From positions 1-37,037 of the IMG/VR virus record IMGVR_UViG_3300025030_001001: DNA of 37,037 bases. One strand, written 5' to 3'. Each line of letters starts with the position of its first letter. Within the stretch, counting starts at the first letter, position 1. Made by a program: the position numbers and the translations under genes. This document shows, in pieces, positions 24,174-33,071 of the stretch. Source of the stretch: a virus. The notes beneath the pieces are model-generated. The model ran no database searches, was not told the DNA's origin, and saw only the letters and a list, made by a program, of their open reading frames with translations.

Positions 24174-25259
24174 TTACAACCCAGCAAAAGAGAACCTATC
24201 CCTTGCAGGAAGAAACATGCTATCAATAGAAGAAAGGTCAAACTCAGACTCTTTAATAGCTTGCTGTAGCCGCCACGATAGACCTATCTCTCTATTGGCA
24301 TCCGTTCCGTGCAACTCCGCAAAGGCATACGACCTTGTCTCTTTCTTTATGGCATTGTTACGGGTGGAGTTGATAATCCTTTCTAACATGTCATAGGCAA
24401 ACTGATAGCCTATTAAATTTGCAAACATATTTTTATTATCTGAAATAAAAGAAGTAAAATCAGAGCTTACTGTTATCTCAAAATTTAATCCGTGAGTATA
24501 TGTGCTGTCTTTTATATCTCCGAGAGGAGGCAACTCGACACCTGAATATGTATCTACATAAATAGGTTTAATGCCAACGTATTTAGTAGCATTTTGTGTC
24601 CCTGAATCCTCAAAGCCCCGACCTATAGCTTGCACCGACCCTAAATCTGACTGCTTATATCCTATATAATATTTTCCTCCTACATAGTTGTCGCTTAGAT
24701 ATGTCATTATAAAGGTAGTCAAATCGGTAAAGGTGCTGTTATCTAATACCGTTGTAACCTCTTTAGAAGCTATCGCTGTAGCTTGCGAGCTATGATAAAG
24801 ATAAATGGTGAATGTCTTGATACCATCAAACTGGGTTCCTATAGAATTAATCGTTACTTTTATATTATTATTCTTCGCTAAATCAAATTCGTATCCCACA
24901 AAGTAGTTGTTATTATCAATCAAATTAGCCATCTCTGGCTCATTGTCAAATAAATACATCTTTTGGATTAGGTCTTTTACTTGCGGCTTTTTCTTTTGTA
25001 TCACTTCCAGTATAACTTTAGCGATAGAACCCTTCACCATACTAGATAATTCAGTATTAAGATTAGCCGTTGATAGTGTTGGCGGCAATATGTTCTTGAT
25101 TGTTTCCGTTGTTATTAATGGATGAAAGTCGTTAAAATACAACCCCGATGATGTTGCTATGTTTTCTGCTGTCAAGATAGCAAACTCTGTTTCTAATGAC
25201 TGCCTAAACCCTACCAGCCCGAATAGGTTGGTCTGTAATGTTGAAAGGTTATAAATCAT
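24174..25259 (-). CDS. Structural protein of unknown type
   Basis: The 361-residue protein starts MIYNLSTLQTNLFGLVGFRQ. It has a helical N-terminal third (KVILEVIQKKKPQVKDLIQK), a beta middle (KVTINSIGTQFDGIKTFTIY) and a helical C-terminus (AELHGTDANREIGLSWRLQQ). No signal peptide or TM. It lies between the adhesin-like genes and the tail tube, so a connector, neck or decoration protein is possible. I do not recognise a family. Confidence 0.6.
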   Translation of the reverse strand: MIYNLSTLQTNLFGLVGFRQSLETEFAILTAENIATSSGLYFNDFHPLITTETIKNILPPTLSTANLNTELSSMVKGSIAKVILEVIQKKKPQVKDLIQKMYLFDNEPEMANLIDNNNYFVGYEFDLAKNNNIKVTINSIGTQFDGIKTFTIYLYHSSQATAIASKEVTTVLDNSTFTDLTTFIMTYLSDNYVGGKYYIGYKQSDLGSVQAIGRGFEDSGTQNATKYVGIKPIYVDTYSGVELPPLGDIKDSTYTHGLNFEITVSSDFTSFISDNKNMFANLIGYQFAYDMLERIINSTRNNAIKKETRSYAFAELHGTDANREIGLSWRLQQAIKESEFDLSSIDSMFLPARDRFSFAGL

Positions 25260-25275
25260 TTTTTTTAATCAGTAT

Positions 25276-25473
25276 TTAATTAATTTCTATAATGTTATAA
25301 TGTTCTTTTGTTATTATCTTGTCTATCATTTCCTTATATTTTAAATACAAGTCCTCTTCTATTACCCATACCCCCGCCTCTATCTCTACTGCTTTTATCT
25401 CATTGTATTTGTCAATAGTTATTGAAAGCTCGTCTTTATGAGCTATGTCGGTTGTAAGGTATCTTGTTGTCAT
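25276..25473 (-). CDS. Small hypothetical structural-region protein
   Basis: The 65-residue acidic protein (MTTRYLTTDIAHKDELSITI) has a mixed strand-helix pattern with a central GVWVIEEDLY. It lies 13 bases after the adhesin gene and just before the 361-residue protein. No family is recognised. Compact spacing and same orientation support a real gene. Confidence 0.55.
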   Translation of the reverse strand: MTTRYLTTDIAHKDELSITIDKYNEIKAVEIEAGVWVIEEDLYLKYKEMIDKIITKEHYNIIEIN

Positions 25474-25486
25474 TGTATTAATAGTT

Positions 25487-26872
25487 TTATAAGGATGCTA
25501 GATATGCCTGATATGCTGTATAAAGTGCCAATGCTTGTGGTGCTGTTAATTTTCCTCCTGCATACCACATTGTTATTTGCTGACCTGCCAACCCATTGGT
25601 GAAAGAGCCAATATTGTTAAGTCCCCCGATAAAGAATGCTAAAGGGCATAAGGAATTACTATTACTTGTCGTTGTCCCTACAGAGACACCATTAGCAAAC
25701 TGTTCTATAGTTGTATTATTATTCCTTTGATTATGAAACATTCCAGTGGTAATTCCGAAGGCGTTTAAAGGCGTTATGTTAACACCGTTCATAGCTTGGT
25801 CAGCAGGAGCACCAGCATTATCTAATTTTAGATAAGCCCTATTACCGAGTACTGACAGCGTCCCTGTTATGTATGGCGAGCCAGTTGATGATGATAGACA
25901 GATACCGACAGAAGCATCATTTAAAACATAATTAACACCATCTATACTTGGTCTAAAATTAGAGTTGAGATATCTTGTAGCAGAAGAAGCATATCCATTA
26001 TCTGCGGTGAATACCATTGCATTGACATTAGTAGCATTAAGGGAGGGATTTTTCCAATTAATCAGAGATGCTTGGGCGTTGGCTGCTATAAGCACGTATA
26101 AGGCATCTAATATATCCCATACATTCCCTGCCTTTAAAGCTAATATGAAGTTGTTTATTGCTATTTTTCTCGCCTCTGTTGGTGGAGTTGTCATGGCTGC
26201 GAATAAAGCCAAAGCATCAGCATCATAGCTAAAACCATGTTTAACAACTTTATTGTTCACTGTAAGCCATTTACTGCCCACCATGATAGCTGTGGTTGTT
26301 ATACTCGGAGTTGAAACGGTATATGTTATTGTTAGTTTTGGTCTTAAAGATGCTGTAGCATAATCACTACTTGCGAAGTCATGCCCTGCCTCTGCAGTTG
26401 TCATGTGCAAACCATAATTGTTCCAACTTCCACTATACCAATTCTGAACAGCAGTAGTTATATTAAAAGACTTCCAACCTGTACCCGAAGTGGCATAATT
26501 ACCTATATTCCCACTAATTATAGGTTGGTTGTTCCAAGTAACAGTATTTTCCAGCCAACTTTGAGTTATTCTCGTTAATACCTGCGTACCTCCACCATAG
26601 TTAACTACTACATATAATTCCATGATAGCACTTGTTATTGTTGCACCTACAGGGATAGAAGATAAATCCCATTGTATAAGTCCATCAAATTGACCAAAAT
26701 CCTCATCAAATCCTGAACCTATTCTTATATCAGTTCCATAATTAGTACTACCTTCAATATCATTTATATACGCATCTTTTCCTGCAGTTGCATCTGGCTG
26801 TAAGATAAGAACCGTTTGAGCGAAGCAATTTACTGTCAGGAATAATATTAATATGGATAATATATTTTTCAT
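25487..26872 (-). CDS. Secreted-type adhesin: signal peptide, DNRLRE domain, LamG-like C-terminus
   Basis: I chose ATG at 26872 because it begins a perfect signal peptide, MKNILSILILFLTVNCFAQ (cleavage after Ala); the longer frame would put ten residues before it. The next 180 residues read as a DNRLRE-type carbohydrate-binding domain: DAYINDIEGSTNYGTDIRIG, IQWDLSSIPVGATITSAIM, WLENTVTWNNQP, FNITTAVQNWYSG. The C-terminal half resembles LamG/concanavalin-like domains of phage adhesins (ALYTAYQAYLASL at the end). It is adjacent to another signal-peptide fibre gene. Either a virion receptor-binding protein or a cell-surface protein made during infection. Confidence 0.78.
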   Translation of the reverse strand: MKNILSILILFLTVNCFAQTVLILQPDATAGKDAYINDIEGSTNYGTDIRIGSGFDEDFGQFDGLIQWDLSSIPVGATITSAIMELYVVVNYGGGTQVLTRITQSWLENTVTWNNQPIISGNIGNYATSGTGWKSFNITTAVQNWYSGSWNNYGLHMTTAEAGHDFASSDYATASLRPKLTITYTVSTPSITTTAIMVGSKWLTVNNKVVKHGFSYDADALALFAAMTTPPTEARKIAINNFILALKAGNVWDILDALYVLIAANAQASLINWKNPSLNATNVNAMVFTADNGYASSATRYLNSNFRPSIDGVNYVLNDASVGICLSSSTGSPYITGTLSVLGNRAYLKLDNAGAPADQAMNGVNITPLNAFGITTGMFHNQRNNNTTIEQFANGVSVGTTTSNSNSLCPLAFFIGGLNNIGSFTNGLAGQQITMWYAGGKLTAPQALALYTAYQAYLASL

Positions 26873-26873
26873 T

Positions 26874-28085
26874 TTATAATCTATTAGCCCCAAATCCCCC
26901 ATGTGTTATCGTTACTGTAGAACCAGCACCAGTTCCCTTTACTTTAATCTTTAATACTTCTCCTCCATCCAGCCACACTCTAGCACCCCATGAAGTATTG
27001 CTAATGCCTAACAGAGTAGGGGTACACTCTGCTTCAAATGTTTCATTTTTAACATCATCAATGAATAATGAAAAGTATACTGATTGTAGTGTTATTGCTG
27101 AATAGCTGAATGATGCGAAAAAATTAATAAAATAATACCCACTACCAGTAGCATCCAATGTAAGTGTTGAATCGGTTGCTGTAAAGTTTTCTAACAATGT
27201 ATCCCTCCAGAGAGCAGTAGTGTAATAAGCACCTGCATCTGTTGTTGTAATCGTGCTATCACCATTAGTAAGTAATTGAGCTAAATAATACGGTGATATA
27301 GTCTTTCCGCTTAATACATTCGCAAAGATAGTATCTGCTGGCGTTCCACTTGAAGCTAAATTGCCAGTAAATGCCGTTGCATCAATGCTCCCATCAATGG
27401 TATCTGTGCCTATTGTTACAACTTGGGTCTTAATGGTATCAAATTGGGGACTTGCCGTAGTTCTTAGGTCTTGGTCAATATATGTATGGTCTGTACCATT
27501 AGAACTCCTATGAACGGTGTTTAGCCCTACCCTTGTGCTTATTCCTGTCGTATCTGTGATGTTTAACTTTAAATTTATCCTATTACTCAAACTGATTGTG
27601 TCAGCACTATTCAATTTAAGGTTTATTCTATTAGATAATGATGCCGTGTCAGATTTATTGAGCTTTAAATTAATACGATTTGACAACGATGTAGTATCTG
27701 AACCGATAAGAAATCCCTGTGCATTTACCCATACCTTGACTGCCGTTGAATCAAAATATTTTAATAACGTATCTATCAATGCCGTTTCTGTTATCACAAA
27801 AGAAGTATCGGAAAGTAACATATATGCCGCCGCTTCAATGCCTCCTAAGGAATCAGCGTTGTCCACGCTCATAGCTCCTGCCGTTGTCCCGATAGTCCCA
27901 TCAGGATACAGTATAGCTTTTTGAACATTAACGGTATCATGAAAGATGGCTTCACCTGCGACACCCAGCGTATCATTCACTTTCACATTGCCCTGAAAGT
28001 AGGGCTTTGTATAATTCTCTGTTACATTGGTCTGCGAAAAGACAAACAAAGGCAAAGAAAGGAATATAAAGATTAATTTTTTCAT
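26874..28085 (-). CDS. Fibre with signal peptide, triple-repeat shaft and jelly-roll-like tip
   Basis: The 403-residue protein starts MKKLIFIFLSLPLFVFSQ, a clear signal peptide. At about 135-190 four repeats of about 15 residues (SDTTSLSNRINLKLNK type) form a likely trimeric beta shaft. The last 90 residues (GYYFINFFASFSYSAI, WLDGGEVLKIKVKGTG) look like a C1q/TNF-type jelly roll, common at fibre tips. The start shares one base with the upstream stop. It lies between a capsid-linked modification cassette and the adhesin gene. Confidence 0.78.
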   Translation of the reverse strand: MKKLIFIFLSLPLFVFSQTNVTENYTKPYFQGNVKVNDTLGVAGEAIFHDTVNVQKAILYPDGTIGTTAGAMSVDNADSLGGIEAAAYMLLSDTSFVITETALIDTLLKYFDSTAVKVWVNAQGFLIGSDTTSLSNRINLKLNKSDTASLSNRINLKLNSADTISLSNRINLKLNITDTTGISTRVGLNTVHRSSNGTDHTYIDQDLRTTASPQFDTIKTQVVTIGTDTIDGSIDATAFTGNLASSGTPADTIFANVLSGKTISPYYLAQLLTNGDSTITTTDAGAYYTTALWRDTLLENFTATDSTLTLDATGSGYYFINFFASFSYSAITLQSVYFSLFIDDVKNETFEAECTPTLLGISNTSWGARVWLDGGEVLKIKVKGTGAGSTVTITHGGFGANRL

Positions 28086-28402
28086 TACACTTGATATATA
28101 AAGATTATTGTAGCATCAGTAATTGACCCTCCTGCTAGATTGACATTAAAATTGTTTATATTAATATCGTTTCCAGTAGTAGCTACATACGTGCCTCCAT
28201 CTTTTACTGAATAAGCAATAGGATTAACACCTAAAGTATGTGTCACGGTGTTATCACCCGCATTTAGCGTCTGCGTAATAGTCTTGTTAGATAGGTTGCC
28301 ACCGCCCGAAGCATAGGGGTTGCCATCTATGTCTACTAAGATAACTTTTTGTACAGAAGCTCCATCATTGAGCTCTTGTATGCTTTTAAATGGTTGTGGC
28401 AT
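28085..28402 (-). CDS. Small beta-rich virion-like protein
   Basis: The 105-residue protein begins MPQPFKSIQELNDGASVQKV and is followed by a Thr/Asn/Gly-rich beta pattern (GDNTVTHTLGVNPIAYSV). This looks like a fibre-tip or capsid decoration domain. It overlaps the glycosyltransferase stop by 17 bases and the fibre start by one. No family is recognised. Confidence 0.6.
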   Translation of the reverse strand: MPQPFKSIQELNDGASVQKVILVDIDGNPYASGGGNLSNKTITQTLNAGDNTVTHTLGVNPIAYSVKDGGTYVATTGNDININNFNVNLAGGSITDATIIFIYQV

Positions 28403-30164
28403 GTCTTTTTATTTTTTTATTGTTATATGGTTGTTTTTCTGCTTTGTTTTCATAGAGTATCTTTTCCGCTTTTAAGTTTTGGTTTTCCTCTTGAAGACTT
28501 TTAATGATGTCGCCCTGTCCCGATATTGTTAGCATAGCTCTCTCTAGCTCATCTTCCGCAAAGAGCTTCTCGTCTTTTGGAGCGTCCAAAATAACAACGA
28601 GTCCCTTTTGTACAAACGATTTAGCCGTGCTTGCATCCAACTCTAATATTTTGCCAATCGGCTGAAAGGGTTTACCCCTAAATCTGTCATTGATAACTTT
28701 ACATTTCATCATTCCTAAATTATTAGTTAATATTATTTTATCATCTTTTTTGCCACTTCCATTGCCTGACTCTCTCTGTGTTCCTGTCAGCACTAAATCT
28801 ATCCATACTATATTTAGCTTCTTGTACAATTCGCTTATCACCCTATAGTCGCCACGCCTCCACTCTGTCCATGTTACGTCTTTTAGGTGTTTTGAATTAA
28901 ACATAAAACCAATTCCTGAAATATCTTTAACCACTGGCTCACATCCAAAATGTTCATCGCTTGGAACTATAATGCTTCCGATTTTCACCCTCCATAATAT
29001 CAAGTCGTCTTCTCCTGTGATGCTATTAGTAATAGTATCAAGAGCATTGTTATTTATGAAAATATCATCATCATCAAGGTATATCACCCACCCCTCCTTC
29101 ACCTCTTTTGCCATCTCATTCAAATAAAGATTGTAAGGGAAGTGAGCACCGTAATTTTGTGTGTTTTTATGTAGGGTTTTATCGACTTCTATCCTATCAT
29201 AATATGTAGAATAGGCATTGTATTTATAAGTGTATGTATCAACCGCCCCTTTCTCTATGCCTAATATTGACTGCACGTTCTTATATTTTTGGAAATATAT
29301 ACTGTTCATTAATCCGTCTATGTAGTTGGCTCTGTTGCTTGCCCTTGTCAGTATGTTTACTTTTGGCTTCTCATCTACATATACCTGCTTGATGGTCTGT
29401 AGTAAGCCCTCGTAGTTGTCGCTGTAGTATATGTCGCTGCCTCCTATCTTTGGATACCATCGCCAAAACGACCCCACTTGAAGCTCTTTACATTGCTTGC
29501 TATATATGATATTTTTGCCTCCAAAATAAGAAGCCAGGATACTATGTCCTCCATTCATGGTGATGAAATGTTCGCAATTGGCAAATATTTTCAACTGTAT
29601 AGTATTGAAACTTTCATCTTTAAAGTCGTGGATATTGATGACCTCTGGATATTGTTTTAATAGTTCAAAGTCTCCTATATTTACAGGCTCTATATTGTCG
29701 TAGTATTCCTCCCTTCCTTTTATATTGATATAAACTATCGTATATTTGTCTTTTAAGAGGTCAAACATATCCCTTAGACATCGTATATTGAAATAGTTTA
29801 TCGGCGGCTTGCCCCATTCTTCATTAATTCTGTTGCATATCACTACAGTTGGCTTGTCCCATTTGTATTTAGTATTCTTGTAATGATATTTGTAAGGTGG
29901 CACTTTAAACTTACTAAAGTCAAAGTATGGGTTGTGGATGGCTACATTGGGCACTCCTGAATGTAATGCCGCCTCCATATTATCCCATGACCGCCCTGTG
30001 TCCTCCTCTGTGTGGTCAGGGGAGAAGTAATATAAAGGCGAAGTGTCGAAGCTACTTATAGTGCCATCTAGCTCACCCTGCATGTGTAGGTAGTACGCAT
30101 AAGGCAAAGCACTCAACAGCTCGTACCCGAACTCTATATGATTTGCGTGTACTATTTTGGACAT
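28386..30164 (-). CDS. Two-domain glycosyltransferase
   Basis: Residues 1-265 form a GT-B-like domain (ANCEHFITMNGGHSILASYF at about 195-214, then FGGKNIIYS). Residues 268-480 are a GT2-like GT-A domain: VNILTRASNRANYIDGLMNS, then WVIYLDDDDIF (359-369) with the acidic metal-binding motif. A short C-terminal module follows (KILELDASTAKSFVQKGLVV), which is common at ends of phage head proteins, and then a coiled coil. It transfers sugar from an NDP donor to an unknown acceptor; virion proteins or host glycans are candidates. It overlaps the methyltransferase gene by 13 bases. Placement after the capsid gene is unusual. Confidence 0.8.
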   Translation of the reverse strand: MSKIVHANHIEFGYELLSALPYAYYLHMQGELDGTISSFDTSPLYYFSPDHTEEDTGRSWDNMEAALHSGVPNVAIHNPYFDFSKFKVPPYKYHYKNTKYKWDKPTVVICNRINEEWGKPPINYFNIRCLRDMFDLLKDKYTIVYINIKGREEYYDNIEPVNIGDFELLKQYPEVINIHDFKDESFNTIQLKIFANCEHFITMNGGHSILASYFGGKNIIYSKQCKELQVGSFWRWYPKIGGSDIYYSDNYEGLLQTIKQVYVDEKPKVNILTRASNRANYIDGLMNSIYFQKYKNVQSILGIEKGAVDTYTYKYNAYSTYYDRIEVDKTLHKNTQNYGAHFPYNLYLNEMAKEVKEGWVIYLDDDDIFINNNALDTITNSITGEDDLILWRVKIGSIIVPSDEHFGCEPVVKDISGIGFMFNSKHLKDVTWTEWRRGDYRVISELYKKLNIVWIDLVLTGTQRESGNGSGKKDDKIILTNNLGMMKCKVINDRFRGKPFQPIGKILELDASTAKSFVQKGLVVILDAPKDEKLFAEDELERAMLTISGQGDIIKSLQEENQNLKAEKILYENKAEKQPYNNKKIKRHATTI

Positions 30165-30796
30165 AATATTAAAAATAATTGGTCGTGTGGTTGTTTTGTT
30201 TCGCCTCCAAAACTTTTTATAATAGTGAATCCTTTTAATGCGTCTAATATTTCTGCGATAGAATATACTGTCCTCGCCTCGTCTAACGTTGGAGCATTAG
30301 GTGGCGATGTAAACCATGTACATAACAGCTTGCCGTCTTTTTTTAACACCCTCTTAATCTCTTGTATATAAACCTCGCAGGCTAACATAGGTTGGATGTG
30401 TGTAAATACACTCGTCAATGTTATGGTGTTAAAATAACTATCCTCAAAAGGAAGTATCATGGCTTCAGGCGGTATCGTTCCCATAGGGTTGTATCGCTTG
30501 TTGTATACGTCGAGATAATGAAAGGCAAATGTAGGATATTCCATAAAAGCCTCGTTGCAATATTCAACACACCCTTTTATTATTTCTAATCCGTGATATT
30601 CAATATCCTTATCTACCTGCCCCATAGCAAGCCTTCCGTTCCCGCTTCCTATGTCTAGCACCCTGTATCCGTCCTTTATTATATCTAATCCGTTAATTAA
30701 ATCTTTCAATACTAGATAGTTCTTGTAGAACTTCTCTAAGGATCCTCCGCTTACCGGCCCCGCTTTAATGTTTTGTATTTTATTTTTCCAATCCAT
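30152..30796 (-). CDS. Class I SAM-dependent methyltransferase
   Basis: The 214-residue protein has motif I VLDIGSGNGRLA (46-57), an acidic motif II (YHGLEIIKG), a post-motif with LPFEDSYFNTITLTSVFTHI, and FLILCPK at the end. This is the UbiE/Methyltransf_11-type small-molecule or sugar methyltransferase pattern; no DNA methyltransferase signature (DPPY/NPPY) is present. The adjacent glycosyltransferase makes O-methylation of a transferred sugar likely. The start is six bases after the terminator T-run, so expression needs read-through or a promoter inside the capsid gene. Confidence 0.85.
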   Translation of the reverse strand: MDWKNKIQNIKAGPVSGGSLEKFYKNYLVLKDLINGLDIIKDGYRVLDIGSGNGRLAMGQVDKDIEYHGLEIIKGCVEYCNEAFMEYPTFAFHYLDVYNKRYNPMGTIPPEAMILPFEDSYFNTITLTSVFTHIQPMLACEVYIQEIKRVLKKDGKLLCTWFTSPPNAPTLDEARTVYSIAEILDALKGFTIIKSFGGETKQPHDQLFLILCPK

Positions 30797-30801
30797 AGTT
30801 T

Positions 30802-30833
30802 AAAAAAAAAGGGAGAGCGTTATTTACCCTCCC
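30802..30833 (-). terminator. Rho-independent terminator after the major capsid gene
   Basis: On the minus strand GGGAGGG (30833-30827) pairs with CTCTCCC (30817-30811), seven pairs with one G-T, a nine-base loop, then nine T (30810-30802). It lies 24 bases past the capsid stop and ends just before the methyltransferase ATG. It would cap high capsid transcription. Confidence 0.85.
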
Positions 30834-30856
30834 CTCCCAATTATTAAAAACTACAA

Positions 30857-32227
30857 TTAAGAACCTGAATCGATAGCCGCTTTGTCAGTAGAGATAGTTC
30901 CTTTTAAGAAAGCAAAAGTTTTGTAGATAGGTAACAAACCTTCAATTTCAAAGTTGAACGTAACAAGATTTTTGATGAAGTTAGTATCATGTTGTTCTGA
31001 TACACTCATTGTCAAACCTTGTGTCTCATACCATTCTAAGGAAGTAGCTGAATAATCACCTACTAAATAAGCGTCAGCAGAAACATGGAAAGTATCAAAC
31101 ACAGGAACACCGTCAATATATAATTGACCCGCTCTCCTTTCTACCATAACAGCACTTTCTACATATTCTCCTGTTGAGCTTTTAGTAACTTTCACACCGT
31201 AAACGTCTTTAGGGTTCATAAAGATTGCTGTACCCCTAAGGTTCGTGATTTCAGAAAGTCTACACAAAGCAGCAGAGATAACGTCCGCAGTGTTTGCAGA
31301 ATCAACAGTAGAAGCTAATGTCCCAGCTGTGAAAGTTGTTGCGTTGTTAAACAATCCATCTACGGTGTTTGAAGTACCATCACCGTTTATAATAGAGTTA
31401 TTCAATGTTTCAATCAACTGCTCATTGAACCTGTTAGTCAAGTGATTTATAAGGAAACTAGTATTTCTCAACGCCTTCTTACTTACGTCGATATGTGTTC
31501 CCATACGTACTGAAGTAGTCTTCACCTGTTGTAGATTGAGAGTACTTTCAGCTGATGCAGCATTTTCTGCTAAAAATCCAGCTGCATTACTGTATCCTGT
31601 TTCTTTGATGTGGTCAAGAACATCAACATCTGAAGTACCCCCTGAAAGGATTGCTCTAATGTCAAATTTCTTTGGACCCAAGAAAGCAACCTCCGGCCCC
31701 TTTCTTTCTGGCGTAACTACGTCATTGGTAAAACCTCCCATTGTTACATCTTTCAGTTGTATCCCCTTAGACTGTCCTCTTTGTCCTCTATCATTGAACT
31801 CTTTAAACTCGTCACTTTGTAATGCTTTTGCTATAGCATCTTTTAAAGTAACAGTTTTTTTAGAAACACCAGTTTCTTTCAACTTAGTGATAGAAAGTCC
31901 TGCTTCGTCAATCTGTTTTTGGATGTCCAATTTTAAGTCCTCTATGGATTTTGTTAACCCTTCTGTTTTGCTTGATTCTTTTAACGCATCAAGTTGGTCT
32001 GTAAGCTTCTTCATTTCGTCATCAAAGTATTCTTTTTTAATCAAACCCCTTGATTCTTTTTCAGAAAATTCTTTCATCTTTGCTTCGATTTTTCCAAATA
32101 ACGCTTTTTCTTTTTCTGTTGGCACGTCAGCACCAGCACCCCCTTCACCTTCTACTATATACATAGCAAATGTGAAGGGCATAAATACAGAGATTAAAAA
32201 TCTCATAAATAAATTCTTTGTTTTCAT
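30857..32227 (-). CDS. Major capsid protein (HK97 fold)
   Basis: The 456-residue protein has a helical delta-like scaffolding region (about 35-130, KEKALFGKIEAKMKEFSEKE onward), then a typical HK97 gp5-type capsid core: TTSVRMGTHIDVSKKALRNT, NNSIINGDGTSNTVDGLF, TAIFMNPKDVYGVKVTKSS, AGQLYIDGVPVFDT. Residues 7-23 are strongly hydrophobic (FMRFLISVFMPFTFAMY), resembling a signal peptide; they lie in the part normally removed by the prohead protease, encoded next door. It is followed by a strong terminator. Capsid identity is secure; the hydrophobic N-terminus is odd. Confidence 0.93.
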   Translation of the reverse strand: MKTKNLFMRFLISVFMPFTFAMYIVEGEGGAGADVPTEKEKALFGKIEAKMKEFSEKESRGLIKKEYFDDEMKKLTDQLDALKESSKTEGLTKSIEDLKLDIQKQIDEAGLSITKLKETGVSKKTVTLKDAIAKALQSDEFKEFNDRGQRGQSKGIQLKDVTMGGFTNDVVTPERKGPEVAFLGPKKFDIRAILSGGTSDVDVLDHIKETGYSNAAGFLAENAASAESTLNLQQVKTTSVRMGTHIDVSKKALRNTSFLINHLTNRFNEQLIETLNNSIINGDGTSNTVDGLFNNATTFTAGTLASTVDSANTADVISAALCRLSEITNLRGTAIFMNPKDVYGVKVTKSSTGEYVESAVMVERRAGQLYIDGVPVFDTFHVSADAYLVGDYSATSLEWYETQGLTMSVSEQHDTNFIKNLVTFNFEIEGLLPIYKTFAFLKGTISTDKAAIDSGS

Positions 32228-32237
32228 TGTTTTTAAA

Positions 32238-32942
32238 TTAGTTAAATAAATTAGTAATGATTTCTATTCTCGGCTCGTCAATCTTTGGAGTGATTTTTGT
32301 CGGCTCCTCTTTGATAAGTGAATTATATAGCGTTTGGATTTGCTTCAGATCTACCTGAAACTGCTCCATAGTCTCGTCTGAATATGTGCCATTAGATAAT
32401 GCCTTTACAAGTTTGTCCATCCTGGCATTAAGCATATCTATCTGCTCCATTTTGTTTCCCTTTGCACTTACAATGTGCGTGAGGTGGTTTGCTCCCCATG
32501 TGACGCTCGAATATTCCCATAGCTTCACCTCTGATATTTTCCAATATAGGATTTGGTCGCCCTCTATTACTTTTTCCGTCTTGATGGTGTTGAATCCTAT
32601 GCTCAATTCTGTGATGATGCCGTCAATGTGCTGTTGTAATTTATCTTGGCTTGGCTGGTCTGTTCCGAACTTACTTACAAAGAACAATCCCTTTTCGTCT
32701 TCTTGTAGCGTGGTTGGGATTGCTATCGGTGTCCATGAATCATGTTGCCATAGGTGTTTTATTCGTGGTATCTTAGCATCAACTCCCCTCTCTTTAAGTG
32801 TCTTCTTAAAAGCACCCTTCATTACCATATCCCTGTCGCTATCAATCACATTAAATATAGATGCGTATCCAGCTACTGTCCCCTTCTCGGTGTCAATATC
32901 CTTTATTTCTGTTTGTGCTTTTATCTGATAAAAGGTCTTCAT
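32238..32942 (-). CDS. Prohead maturation protease (HK97 family)
   Basis: The 234-residue protein matches the herpes/HK97 prohead protease pattern: VAGYASIFNVIDSDRDMV near the start, catalytic His63 in IKHLWQHD and Ser114 in ELSIGF. These are followed by WEYSSVTWGAN. It cleaves the delta domain of the capsid protein during maturation. It lies between portal and capsid as expected, with its own promoter-like element (32976-33012). Confidence 0.93.
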   Translation of the reverse strand: MKTFYQIKAQTEIKDIDTEKGTVAGYASIFNVIDSDRDMVMKGAFKKTLKERGVDAKIPRIKHLWQHDSWTPIAIPTTLQEDEKGLFFVSKFGTDQPSQDKLQQHIDGIITELSIGFNTIKTEKVIEGDQILYWKISEVKLWEYSSVTWGANHLTHIVSAKGNKMEQIDMLNARMDKLVKALSNGTYSDETMEQFQVDLKQIQTLYNSLIKEEPTKITPKIDEPRIEIITNLFN

Positions 32943-32975
32943 TATGTGTGATTGTGTTTTATGAAATACTTTTTA

Positions 32976-33012
32976 CAAAAATAATGCACTTAGTGTTAAT
33001 AAAAAGGTACAA
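32976..33012 (-). promoter_or_regulatory. Promoter-like element for protease and capsid
   Basis: TATTTTTG (32983-32976) lies 34 bases upstream of the protease ATG within the shared sequence TTTTTACAAAAATAATG (+ strand). TTGTAC (33012-33007) is 23 bases further upstream, as for the tail tube gene. It faces away from the + strand promoter at 33028. Confidence 0.55.
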
Positions 33013-33027
33013 TATATTACAAGGTAT

Positions 33028-33058
33028 TTGTTGAAGGTGTCGTTTTTTTTTACTTTTG
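33028..33058 (+). promoter_or_regulatory. Promoter of the + strand HTH gene
   Basis: TTG (33028-33030 or 33031-33033) and TACTTTTG (33051-33058) are an exact Bacteroidota promoter with 20- or 17-base spacing. Transcription would start near 33065, seven bases from ATG 33072. Confidence 0.75.
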
Positions 33059-33071
33059 CAAAAATTCTTAT

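Noticed and set aside
31536-32249. Long + strand ORF of 237 codons opposite the capsid gene
   Set aside because: It lies wholly antisense to the clearly identified major capsid gene, and its Ser/Phe-rich product mirrors the complementary codons.
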